NCBI GenBank assembly: GCA_964194555.1
Contig: CAXMMT010000072.1
Coordinates: 1 to 34,576 of the forward strand
Origin: SZUA-217 sp964194555
GTDB taxonomy: Bacteria; Actinomycetota; Acidimicrobiia; Spongiisociales; ZC4RG35
DNA length: 34,576 nucleotides
Direction of reading: 5' to 3'
The position numbers and the translations under genes were made by a program. The notes under the pieces were generated by a model. It saw nothing but the letters and a program-made list of their open reading frames with translations. It had not been told where the DNA came from and made no database searches. Shown here one piece after another: positions 24,900 through 33,203 of this stretch; position 1 is the stretch's first letter, and every line of letters starts with the position of its first letter.

Positions 24900-25027
24900 A
24901 GTGCCCTGTGGAGCGAAGAGATCTGGATGAGAACAGCCGTCGGTTAGAAAAGGTGTATCGCCCGCTCTCCCGGTAACTTCCCACCAAGCATGACAACCCA
25001 CTCCTTCTTCTCGGTCACTCCCTGAAA

Positions 25028-27484
25028 GTGAGCAGCCCCCTGCCCGAAAGGGCTCGAGTGGTCATCATCGGTGGCGGTGTGATCGGGACCAGCGTGGCCT
25101 ATCACCTGACGCACATGGGCTGGAGCGATGTGATTCTCTTGGAGCGGAACCGGCTCACCTCAGGCACGACCTGGCACTCCGCGGGACTGATCGTCACCTT
25201 CGGGTCTCTGTCCGAGACATCGACCGAGATGAGGAGATACACACGAGACCTCTACAGCCGGCTCGAGTCCGAAACAGGTTTGGCGACCGGGTTCTTGCCG
25301 GTCGGATTCATCGAGTTGGCGACCGAAACCGACCGGCTGGAGGAGTATCGGCGGGTCGCCGCCTTCAACAGATTCTGTGGCGTCGACGTTCAAGAGATCT
25401 CCGCAAGTGAAGTTGCTCAGATGTTTCCTCTCGCCCGGACCGACGATGTCCTGGCCGGCTTCTACGTCGAGGGTGATGGACGGGCCAACCCGGCCGATGT
25501 CACCATGTCCCTGGCGGCCGGTGCCAGGATGCAAGGCGTATCGATCCTCGAGAACGTGGCGGCAACCGGAATCGTCGCAAAGCGAGGCGCTGTCATCGGC
25601 GTGGAGACGAACCGAGGTGTCATCGAGGCCGAGTACGTGGTCAACTGCGCCGGGATGTGGGCCCGCCAGATTGGTGCGAAAGCGGGGGTGAACATCCCTC
25701 TTCAGGCAGCCGAGCACTACTACCTGATCACCGAGCAGATCGATGGGATCTCCAACGCCTGGCCGGTGATCGAGGACCCGGCGTCGTTCGGGTACTACCG
25801 GGAGGAAGTAGGCGGTCTGCTGATCGGCTTCTTCGAGCCGGAGGCCGCTCCGTGGAAAATGGAGGGCGTGCCGGATGACTTCGCCTTCGGTGAGATTCCA
25901 CCCGACTGGGATCGTATGGCGCCCTACATCGAGCGGGCGATGGAACGGGTGCCGATCTCCAGGGAGACTGGCATTCGCAAGCTTTTCTGTGGACCGGAGG
26001 CCTTCACCCCCGACCTCCAGCCCATCGTTGGCGAAGCACCTGAGCTGAGGAACTACTTCGTCGCGGCCGGGTTGAACTCCATTGGCATTCTCACCGGTGG
26101 GGGTCTCGGCCGGGTGCTTGCCCACTGGATCGTCAACGGCAAACCCGACGTCGACGTGACCGGCTTCAACATCGACCGGATGCGCTCCTATCAAGCCGAC
26201 CCCGACTATCTCCGTGCCCGCACCGCGGAGTCGCTCGGAATGGTCTACCGGGCCCGCTATCCCAACCGTTCACCACAGACCGCCCGGGGCGTCAAGCTGT
26301 CACCGATTCACGACCGCCTCGCCGCCCGGGGTGCCTACTTCAGGGAGGTGAGTGGATGGGAAGGCGCCGACTGGTATGCACCCGATGGCTCCGGACCAAT
26401 CGTCGAGCGGCTCTCCTGGCAGCGTGAGAACTGGTTCCCCTACTGGCGCGCCGAGCACGAGGCGGCTCGCAATGGCGTGGTGCTGATGGACATGTCGTTC
26501 ATGTCCAAGTTCCTCGTCGAGGGACCTGACGCGGGGGCCTTACTCGAGCACATATCCGCCAATCGAGTGGATAGCGAGCCGGGGATGATCACCTACACCC
26601 AATGGCTCAACTCCAGTGGAACCATCGAGGCAGACCTGACCGTCACCAAGCTCGACGAAGGTCGATTCTGGGTGGTGGCGACCGACACCGCCCACCGTCA
26701 TGTCCAAACCTGGTTGCGGGAGAACACAACCGATCGAATGGGGGTGTCGATCACGGATGTGACCCAGGACTACGCCCAAATCAACATCCAGGGGCCCCTC
26801 TCCCGGGAATTGATGCAATCGCTCACTCCAGCGGACGTTTCCAATGAGGGTTTCCCTTTCCGAGCGGCGCGAAAGATCAACATCGGTCCGGTGACGGTTC
26901 TCTGCATCCGCATCACTTATCTCGGTGAGCTCGGCTTCGAGCTGTACATACCCGCCCCCGAAGCGGCCGACGTCTATGACCGTCTGGTCTCAGTTGGTGA
27001 ACGATTAGGGCTCCGTCATGCGGGGCTCAAGGCTCTGGGCAGTCTTCGTTTGGAGAAGGGCTATCGGGACTACGGGCACGACATCGACAACACCGACGAA
27101 ATTGTCGAGGCCGGTCTCAGCTTTGCCGTGGACATGGAGAAACCCGGGGGTTTCATCGGGCGAGACCAGGTCCTGAATCAGATGGCGGCACGGCCGCCGA
27201 ACCGACGACTCGTTCAGGTCCTGGTCAACGACCCCGAGCCACTGATGTTCCACGGTGAGGTTGTGCATCGCAACGGAGAGCCGGTGGGTTATGTCCGCGC
27301 TGCGGCCTATGGCTTCACTTTGGGTGGAGCGGTCGGCCTGGCGATGATCGAGGCCGGCGAACCGGTGACCGGGGAGTATCTGGAGAGCGGTGTTTGGGAG
27401 GTCGAAATCGTCAACCGGCGCTATCCGGCCACCGTCTCTCTCAGACCGCTTTACGACCCGACTTCGGAACGCGTGAGAAGGTGA
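25028..27484 (+). CDS. Sarcosine/dimethylglycine dehydrogenase-like FAD protein with GcvT domain
   Basis: Oxidatively demethylates an N-methylated glycine derivative and may pass the one-carbon unit to folate. The 818 residues include an N-terminal DAO-type FAD domain (about 9-390: VVIIGGGVIGTSVAYHL; TTWHSAGL, with His50 in the position that carries covalent FAD in this family; GILTGGGLGRVLAHWI). A FAO/GcvT-like aminomethyltransferase region follows (about 430-810: TITYTQWLNSSG-like strand, YLGELGFELY, GLKALGSLRLEKGYRDYGHD, GFTLGGAVGLAMI). Start GTG at 25028. Divergent from gltB; both touch amino-nitrogen metabolism, but co-regulation is inference. Exact substrate unresolved. Confidence 0.88.
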   Translation: MSSPLPERARVVIIGGGVIGTSVAYHLTHMGWSDVILLERNRLTSGTTWHSAGLIVTFGSLSETSTEMRRYTRDLYSRLESETGLATGFLPVGFIELATETDRLEEYRRVAAFNRFCGVDVQEISASEVAQMFPLARTDDVLAGFYVEGDGRANPADVTMSLAAGARMQGVSILENVAATGIVAKRGAVIGVETNRGVIEAEYVVNCAGMWARQIGAKAGVNIPLQAAEHYYLITEQIDGISNAWPVIEDPASFGYYREEVGGLLIGFFEPEAAPWKMEGVPDDFAFGEIPPDWDRMAPYIERAMERVPISRETGIRKLFCGPEAFTPDLQPIVGEAPELRNYFVAAGLNSIGILTGGGLGRVLAHWIVNGKPDVDVTGFNIDRMRSYQADPDYLRARTAESLGMVYRARYPNRSPQTARGVKLSPIHDRLAARGAYFREVSGWEGADWYAPDGSGPIVERLSWQRENWFPYWRAEHEAARNGVVLMDMSFMSKFLVEGPDAGALLEHISANRVDSEPGMITYTQWLNSSGTIEADLTVTKLDEGRFWVVATDTAHRHVQTWLRENTTDRMGVSITDVTQDYAQINIQGPLSRELMQSLTPADVSNEGFPFRAARKINIGPVTVLCIRITYLGELGFELYIPAPEAADVYDRLVSVGERLGLRHAGLKALGSLRLEKGYRDYGHDIDNTDEIVEAGLSFAVDMEKPGGFIGRDQVLNQMAARPPNRRLVQVLVNDPEPLMFHGEVVHRNGEPVGYVRAAAYGFTLGGAVGLAMIEAGEPVTGEYLESGVWEVEIVNRRYPATVSLRPLYDPTSERVRR

Positions 27485-27532
27485 CGGTGTCGCGGACGTA
27501 GGACATCTGTTGGGCGTGTCGGGGTTCCTTTC

Positions 27533-28363
27533 TCATTCCCAGGACACTTCGAATAGACGTACCGGCTCGGGAAATCCTTTCAGGGCGATCGACCCCCGGT
27601 CGGTGAAGGGAAAACCCTTGCCGATGGCGAGATCGCGGACGGTGTTCGACACGAGTATCTGACTCGGCATTGCATGGCCACAGATGCGGGCGGCAAGATT
27701 GACAGTCGCTCCGAAAAGGTCCTCTTGGTCAGTCACAGGCTCCCCAGCACTAAGACCCACACGCACACGCGCAGCACGACTCGGGTATTCAATGCCTACC
27801 TCGACCGTTTTGCGCTGAATTGAAATGGTGCATTCAACAGCTCGACTCACCGAGAGGAACGACGCCATCAACCCATCTCCGGTGTGTTTCACTTCCCGTC
27901 CGCCATGAGCGGCGAGGGCCTCGCGGACGACTTCATTGTGGGTGTGAATCATAGCCATAGCAGCGTCGTCTCCAAGCTTGGTGCTCACGTCGGTGGAGGC
28001 CTCAAGATCAGTAAACATGATCGCCCTGAGACCGCTATCGGGCTCCGAGCCGGGTCCGGCCACTGTGGCCCTCGACGGGACACTCGCCTGCCAGTCGCCC
28101 ATGAACTGGCCAACCGAAGGAGGCATCACCTCGATGATGTTCCCCGGGATGAGCCCATGCGCCTCCTTGTGACAGGCCACCGCAGCCTCAATACTTGGAG
28201 CCTCGACCAAACAGAACACCCTTCCTTGGGAATCGTTGAGCCAGTACGTCAGATAATGGACGCCGTACTTCTCCTGAACCTGGAGGTCGCGGGCATGATC
28301 AGCTGCAACATCTTCCGGTGTCGCATCACCGAGGTCATCGTGAACATCCATGAACATCGGCAT
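27533..28363 (-). CDS. DUF4242 - class III nucleotide cyclase fusion (copy A)
   Basis: A 276-residue soluble protein. Residues 1-80 are a DUF4242 ferredoxin-like domain (MPMFMDVHDDLG, KYGVHYLTYWL, GRVFCLVEAPS, HKEAHGL); the family includes a streptomycete protein reported to bind nickel. A linker leads to a class III adenylate/guanylate cyclase domain (about 112-276): metal Asp in FTDLEAST, second metal Asp in HTGDGLMASF, and the transition-state Asn/Arg in TVNLAARI, so the domain looks catalytically complete. The ATG at 28363 follows TAGCCT (28372-28377 on the complement) by 8 nt and matches the start of copy B. cAMP versus cGMP is undecided. Confidence 0.88.
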   Translation of the reverse strand: MPMFMDVHDDLGDATPEDVAADHARDLQVQEKYGVHYLTYWLNDSQGRVFCLVEAPSIEAAVACHKEAHGLIPGNIIEVMPPSVGQFMGDWQASVPSRATVAGPGSEPDSGLRAIMFTDLEASTDVSTKLGDDAAMAMIHTHNEVVREALAAHGGREVKHTGDGLMASFLSVSRAVECTISIQRKTVEVGIEYPSRAARVRVGLSAGEPVTDQEDLFGATVNLAARICGHAMPSQILVSNTVRDLAIGKGFPFTDRGSIALKGFPEPVRLFEVSWE

Positions 28364-28434
28364 GACCGCGAAGGCTACACAGTGGTCTCCTTCTCGAAAG
28401 GCCAGTTCCCAGCCCTGACTACGCGATGTCGAGA

Positions 28435-29070
28435 TCAAACCTCGGCGGTTGTGTCCGCGAACTCATCTCTGAAGGTCTCACCGCGAATCCGCTCGATGAT
28501 CTGTGGAAGAAACAGCACAACCACAACTCCGATCGCGAGTGCAATGTTGAGCCACCCATCCAGAAACGCGGCATAGCTGCCGTCGTTAGCCAGGAGCGTG
28601 CGGCGGAAGTTCTGTTCCAGGTCGTCTCCGAGAATCAGTCCCATGAGGATCGGCGCGAGGGGAACGCCCATCTTCCGCATGAAGTATCCGATCACACCGA
28701 ACAAGGTCATGATGGTGATATCGAGAGAGCTGTTGTTGACGGAGTAGACGCCGATGTAGGAAACCACGAGGATGATCGGCATCAGGAACCAGCTTGGAAT
28801 CCTGAGGATCTGCACGAACATTTTGACTAGCGGGAAGTTGAGGATCAGCAGAATTGCGTTGCCGATGAACATCGAGGCGATCAACGTCCAGATCAGCTCT
28901 GGTGAGTCCTCGAAAACGTTCCCGCTGCCCGGCCGGATCCCCATCGAGATGAGGATGCCAAGAAGGACGGCGGTTGTTCCCGATCCGGGTATTCCAAGAG
29001 TGAACAATGGAACCAGTGAGCCCCCTGCGGCGGCATTGTTCGCTGATTCCGGAGCGGCGACTCCGCGAAT
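28435..29070 (-). pseudogene. tctA: 5'-truncated remnant of a TctA-family tricarboxylate transporter permease
   Basis: TctA is the large membrane subunit of tripartite tricarboxylate transporters, normally about 500 residues. Here only the C-terminal ~210 residues remain. They read without interruption from IRGVAAPESANNAAAGG through TLGIPGSGTTAVLLG, the SVNNSSLDI segment and GVPLAPILMGLILG to a natural stop at 28435. The homologous frame meets a TAG at 29071-29073, and upstream of that no TctA-like sequence follows. No tctB or tctC partner is nearby. A TTG inside could start a short peptide, but a working permease is impossible. Sequence identity of the family is clear; loss of function is inferred. 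Confidence 0.85.
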
Positions 29071-29177
29071 CTAGGTATGAGTAGACTTAAATCTGAGTAG
29101 TCACCCCCGATGCCCGAGCAGCGTCTCCGCCTTATTTTGCGAATAGCGACGCCAAGAAAGGGAGAGGAGCTGCATAT

Positions 29178-29429
29178 ATGGCACTTTTCATGGATGTTCA
29201 CACCATCGACGGTGGTGTTGCCGTCAAGGATGTTGCTGCGGCGCACATGGCAGATCTCGAAACCCAACAGAAGTACGGGGTTAGTTATCTCAGATACTGG
29301 GTAAACGAGGAAGCAGGAAAGATCTTCTGTCTTGTCGAAGCCGACAAGGCTGAAGACGCCAACACGGTCCACCGGGAAGCGCAGGGGCTTGTAGCCGACG
29401 CTATCTACCCGGTCAGCGAAGGCAGTTGA
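29178..29429 (+). CDS. Stand-alone DUF4242 protein
   Basis: An 83-residue single DUF4242 domain: MALFMDVHTIDGG, VAAAHMADLETQQKYGVSYL, RYWVNEEAGKIFCLVEAD, VHREAQGL. It strongly resembles the N-terminal domains of the two cyclase fusions on either side, so it may share their ligand. GGAGAGGAG lies about 8 nt before the ATG. The gene begins just past the truncated tctA end and lies 112 bp upstream of the second cyclase fusion on the same strand, probably in one operon. The family includes a nickel-binding member; metal binding here is inference. Confidence 0.85.
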   Translation: MALFMDVHTIDGGVAVKDVAAAHMADLETQQKYGVSYLRYWVNEEAGKIFCLVEADKAEDANTVHREAQGLVADAIYPVSEGS

Positions 29430-29541
29430 CCATTCCAGATCAGAAAACCGAACACCAATCAAAAAACCAGTGAAGCGAATACGGAGGAACGAATGAGAAG
29501 ACCGTATGGAAATGGTGGCCTATTCATCATGAAGGAGCGGG

Positions 29542-30360
29542 ATGCCTGTTTACCTTGATCGCCATGAGGACCTGGGTGGACTCAGCGCGGTTGATTTGGC
29601 CGCCGCTCATATGAGGGATCTTGCGGTGCAGGATGCGTATGGGGTGAAATATCTCACTTATTGGTTTGACTACGAGAACCAGAAAGCTTGGTGTCTGGTC
29701 GATGCTCCTAGCGCGGAGGTGGCGGCGAGCGTTCATGCCGAGGCGCACGGGGTGTTGGCGAACAAGGTGATATTGGCTGACCCGGAAATAGTCCATCAGT
29801 TTCTGGGTGATGGACCTCCCCAAGCACCACCTGAGTGGAATCCTGACGGTGTCAATGAGCCGACGCTACGGACGATTGCCTTTACGGACATTGCTGGCTC
29901 GACCGATGCCGCCCATCGATTAGGCGACGATGTGGCTATGGAGATGGTGCGTTCTCACAATCAGATCGTCCGCGATCATCTTGCTGCTCACGGGGGCCGC
30001 GAGGTGAAACAGACGGGTGATGGGATCATGGCCTGCTTTGAGTCGGTGACGCGTGCCATCGACTGTTCGTTGGCTATTCAACGAACACTGCTCGAACACA
30101 ACCTTGATCCTGATCAGCCTGCTGTGAACTTGCGGATCGGTCTCGCAGCGGGAGAGCCGATCACCGAAGGCGACGACCTCTTCGGTACGGCGGTAAACCT
30201 CGCTGCACGAGTGTGTGATGCAGCCGATACCGGTGCGGTGTTCGTTACGAACGTCGTGAAAGAGCTATCAATCGGCAAGAAGTTCAAGTTTGAACACGTC
30301 CAGGAGCTTGTGCTCAAGGGGTTTCCAGATCCAATCGCGGTAGCGAGAGTCGTCGCCTAA
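29542..30360 (+). CDS. DUF4242 - class III nucleotide cyclase fusion (copy B)
   Basis: A 272-residue paralogue of copy A. The DUF4242 domain (1-80: MPVYLDRHEDLGG, YGVKYLTYWFDYE, AWCLVDAPS, HAEAHGVL) is followed by a class III cyclase domain (about 108-272) with FTDIAGST, QTGDGIMACF and AVNLAARV, so both metal-binding Asp and the Asn/Arg pair are present. AAGGAG lies about 6 nt before the ATG at 29542. It is probably transcribed with the stand-alone DUF4242 gene. No membrane segment or other sensor is seen, so the DUF4242 domain is the likely input. Product (cAMP or cGMP) is unresolved. Confidence 0.88.
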   Translation: MPVYLDRHEDLGGLSAVDLAAAHMRDLAVQDAYGVKYLTYWFDYENQKAWCLVDAPSAEVAASVHAEAHGVLANKVILADPEIVHQFLGDGPPQAPPEWNPDGVNEPTLRTIAFTDIAGSTDAAHRLGDDVAMEMVRSHNQIVRDHLAAHGGREVKQTGDGIMACFESVTRAIDCSLAIQRTLLEHNLDPDQPAVNLRIGLAAGEPITEGDDLFGTAVNLAARVCDAADTGAVFVTNVVKELSIGKKFKFEHVQELVLKGFPDPIAVARVVA

Positions 30361-30567
30361 ACACAACTCGAGACCTGAGCGAGCCAGTCCGTTGTTTGGA
30401 GATACCAAGGCGAGTGTCAGAGATCTGGCGACAGTGATGGCCTTCTCGGTTCGCGCTTCATGGTGATGCCCCTGATCACGTACCAGTAGAGAAGCGGGAC
30501 GACCAGCGAGACGGGACTGAGGGCTTCGAACATGTAAGGCAGTCACCGCGGGTCGTACCATCAGCCC

Positions 30568-31578
30568 ATGAACGATCTCACCAAGTCGGTTTACCGCGTC
30601 GCCTCCGAGACGGGGTTCTCGGGGCTGGTCCGAATCGACCATGGCGACGAAACGCAGCTCTCCGAGGCTTACGGGTTGGCGCACCGCGGGCTCCAATTGC
30701 CGAATAGGGACGACACGCAGTTCGCCATCGCCAGTGGAGGCAAGGGCTTCACGGCGCTGGCCCTTGTGAGCTTGATCGTGGACGGCGCGCTCTCGCTGGA
30801 TACCACAGCTCGTTCTGTGCTCGGTGAGGACCTCCCGCTCGTCGCTGATGACGTAACCGTCGAGCATCTGCTGGCGCACAGGTCTGGCATTGGCGACTAC
30901 CTCGACGAGGAAAACGAGGACCTGGATTCGACGGACTACGTGCTTGATTCGCCAGTGCACGAGCTCGCGGCCACCGAGGCGTTCCTTGCCGAGGTGGACG
31001 GCCAGCCGACCAAGTTCTCGGCTGGGGAACGGTTCTCCTACTGCAACGGCGGCTACATCGTGCTGGCGCTGATCGCCGAGCGCGCCGGCGGCGCCTCTTA
31101 TCACGACCTCGTCAAACAGCGGGTACTTGATCCGGCCGGACTGGCGGACACGGCGTTTTTGCGTTCCGACGAGCCGTCCGGCCGCATGGCCCTCGGCTAC
31201 CTGCACCCCGAAGGCCTTCGGACCAACGTTTTACATCTGCCGGTCCGCGGGAACGGCGACGGTGGTATCTACACGACAATCGCCGATATGCACGCCTTCT
31301 GGAATGCTTTCATTGAAGGCCGGATAGTGCCAGAGGAGTGTGTGGCCGAGATGACCCGGCAACACAGCGAAGTGCCAGAGGAGAATGCAAGGTATGGCCT
31401 TGGCTTCTGGCTGGCGGAAACCGGCACCACCGTGAAGCTGGTCGGAGGCGACGCCGGAGTGTCTTTCTACAGCGCTCATGATCCCACCACCCATTCGACC
31501 TGGACGGTTGTCTCCAACACACCGGACGGTGCGTGGCCAATGGTGAGGCATCTACGAGATGATGCAACGACACCCTGA
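30568..31578 (+). CDS. Serine hydrolase of the beta-lactamase/D-aminopeptidase family
   Basis: A 336-residue penicillin-binding-protein-like hydrolase. The nucleophile motif is SGGK (in AIASGGKGFTALAL, about residues 55-59), the second motif is YCN (RFSYCNGGYIVLALIAE), and GGDAG (VGGDAGVSFYSA) may take the place of the third KTG/HxG motif. No signal peptide is visible, so it may be cytoplasmic, unlike true beta-lactamases. TACCAT (30556-30561) ends 6 nt before the ATG, a leaderless arrangement. Substrate is unknown. The 200 bp upstream hold nothing convincing beyond a very short possible membrane peptide on the other strand. Confidence 0.87.
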   Translation: MNDLTKSVYRVASETGFSGLVRIDHGDETQLSEAYGLAHRGLQLPNRDDTQFAIASGGKGFTALALVSLIVDGALSLDTTARSVLGEDLPLVADDVTVEHLLAHRSGIGDYLDEENEDLDSTDYVLDSPVHELAATEAFLAEVDGQPTKFSAGERFSYCNGGYIVLALIAERAGGASYHDLVKQRVLDPAGLADTAFLRSDEPSGRMALGYLHPEGLRTNVLHLPVRGNGDGGIYTTIADMHAFWNAFIEGRIVPEECVAEMTRQHSEVPEENARYGLGFWLAETGTTVKLVGGDAGVSFYSAHDPTTHSTWTVVSNTPDGAWPMVRHLRDDATTP

Positions 31579-31654
31579 AATCACACTGGTTAGGTGCTAG
31601 CAGCGGCCCACGGGAGCGGCGGCGGGCCGTGAACGCCCCGACGATCCAATCCAA

Positions 31655-31681
31655 CCGGGGAAAATCCGGGGAATCCGGGGA
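31655..31681. repeat. Three short tandem CCGGGGAA units in a GC-rich gene-free stretch
   Basis: CCGGGGA(A) recurs at 31655, 31666 and 31675, about one helical turn apart, within the ~275-bp gene-free segment between the serine hydrolase and the lon remnant. That segment is richer in G+C than its surroundings and holds no recognisable gene; one frame (about 31787-31861) reads as a short hydrophobic tail ending in TGA. Significance unknown. Confidence 0.5.
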
Positions 31682-31852
31682 CTGGAGGGGATTATCGGGA
31701 AGCCCGCCCCGTCTCCACCCGTGGGCGGCTAGTGGCCCCAGCCCGCCCGGTTCATGACCCGCCGACCCGCGTTGTGGTAACTCGAACAGCACCAGGAACA
31801 GTGTGCTAATCGCCATAGGGATCAGCCTCGTAATAATCGTCGTCTACTACTC

Positions 31853-32044
31853 CTTGGGGTGAAACAAAAGGTTCTCGCTGCCCAACGGGCTGGACTCACC
31901 GAAGTGATACTGCCCGCACAAAACGAAAACGATCTCGACGATGTGCCAGACAGTTGCAGCGACAACATGACGTTCCACATCGTGAACACCATCGACGAAG
32001 TGCTCGACCACGCTCTCGAACCTGTCACCGCAGGTAGTTCGTGA
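31853..32044 (+). pseudogene. lon: C-terminal remnant of a Lon-protease gene
   Basis: The frame from about 31853 reads LGVKQKVLAAQRAGL, then VILPAQNENDLDDVP, then MTFHIVNTIDEVLDHAL. This is the conserved end of ATP-dependent protease Lon, whose GGVKEK(V/L)LAAHRAG segment carries the catalytic lysine (here the Lys of VKQK). Only about 63 residues are present; ATPase domain and catalytic Ser region are absent upstream, where the sequence is GC-rich and unrelated. The stop at 32044 overlaps the end of the convergent ScyD-like gene by 20 bp. A functional product is very unlikely, so this marks a past rearrangement. Confidence 0.82.
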
Positions 32045-33203
32045 TGCGGTAGATCTCACCCACGATGCGAGTTGGCCCATCAGGTCCGATGATCGGGCGA
32101 CCGGGTGTCCCCTGACCAACCGAGATGTACAACGCATCGTTGAAATAGGTGATGTTGGTCGGAGCATCGAGGCCACTCGCCAGGACAAACGAGGCACCGC
32201 CACCCGCCGGATACATCGTGACGCTGCCGCTAAAACGCGGATAACCGCCAGGGTCGGGAGGGGCATCGGGATCGAAGAGATCGAAATCGCGCGACATCCG
32301 TGCGGCTGGCCATACGCTGGTCAATTCGACCACAAAAACGTTTCCGCGTTCATCAACAGCGACATCCACGGACGTTGTGAGTCCGGTGATCTCATCGGTT
32401 TGAGCTCCGGTTGTTGGGTTGACGCGAACAATCTTCGCTGAACCTGGCATGAACGACAACACGTTCCCAAAGTAGTTTCCAACCTGCCCGGAGAACAACG
32501 CAACAAGCACGTCGCCCGTTGTCGGATCTATCGACAGGCCGGAGGGCACCGCCTGCTGGCCCTCGCCAAGGGCGGGAAACTCCGCGACAACGCGAGCATC
32601 GCCATCCGTGGTGACTTCGACAAGCCTGTTCGCTCCACTTTCGGCTACGTAGAACAGTCCGGTTCGTTCGTCGTATCCCAATGCGTTCAGGGTCGCGTTC
32701 CGAACGATCAAGTTTCGTTCGAACCGAAATTCAGGGCTGACTTCTACAACGTTGACACCTGGCGAAGTTCCATCTGCGGTATACCCCTCGGTGGGGTCAT
32801 CGCGGGTGAAGTACATCCGGTCATCATCGAGCACAACCACGTCACCCATGCCACCAACCTCATCGTGTCCCGTGCCGAAAGCAGTGAGTGTGTTGTAGCT
32901 CGGGATCTGGGTGATCATCGGGACGATTTCATCGGCGTCCGCGTAGTCGCCGTCCTGGTTGAGGTCTTCGAAGACACTCACACGCCCCGTTTCATTGGAG
33001 GTGTCATCCGTATCGATTCCATTTCCCGCTTCGACCACCACAAGCCTTCCACCGGACAAGACCGCAATCCCGCGAGGGTTCTCGAGTCCGGTAGCGACCC
33101 TTTCAACGGAGATCTCAGACGGGCCGGCAGTTACAACCCACGCGATCAAGCCAACCAGACCAACAACAACAATTGCACCAATACGAACGAGGCGAAGCGT
33201 CAC
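32025..33203 (-). CDS. ScyD/ScyE-like beta-propeller protein, membrane-anchored or secreted
   Basis: A 392-residue protein. An N-terminal signal/anchor (about 5-26, GAIVVVGLVGLIAWVVTAG) precedes a six-bladed propeller-like region. Repeated strands such as GLENPRGIAVLSGGRLVVVE, ALGYDERTGLFYVAESGANRLVEV, GLSIDPTTGDVLVALFSG and LDAPTNITYFNDALYISVGQG resemble the ScyD/ScyE family named from cyanobacterial scytonemin clusters. Enzymatic function is unknown. The GTG start at 33203 overlaps the TGA of the upstream cyclase (GTGA), so translation is probably coupled. Its end runs 20 bp into the lon remnant. Confidence 0.78.
   Translation of the reverse strand: MTLRLVRIGAIVVVGLVGLIAWVVTAGPSEISVERVATGLENPRGIAVLSGGRLVVVEAGNGIDTDDTSNETGRVSVFEDLNQDGDYADADEIVPMITQIPSYNTLTAFGTGHDEVGGMGDVVVLDDDRMYFTRDDPTEGYTADGTSPGVNVVEVSPEFRFERNLIVRNATLNALGYDERTGLFYVAESGANRLVEVTTDGDARVVAEFPALGEGQQAVPSGLSIDPTTGDVLVALFSGQVGNYFGNVLSFMPGSAKIVRVNPTTGAQTDEITGLTTSVDVAVDERGNVFVVELTSVWPAARMSRDFDLFDPDAPPDPGGYPRFSGSVTMYPAGGGASFVLASGLDAPTNITYFNDALYISVGQGTPGRPIIGPDGPTRIVGEIYRITNYLR

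Noticed and set aside
30417..30533. A 38-codon minus-strand frame (MFEALSPVSLVVPLLYWYVI...) with a membrane-like segment between copy B cyclase and the serine hydrolase
   Set aside because: Hydrophobic and plausible as a small membrane peptide, but too short, with no recognised family and no clear ribosome site.
31787..31861. Short frame with a hydrophobic end (VLIAIGISLVIIVVYYSLG) just before the lon remnant
   Set aside because: May be the tail of a lost membrane protein, but only about 25 codons are present and no family can be named.
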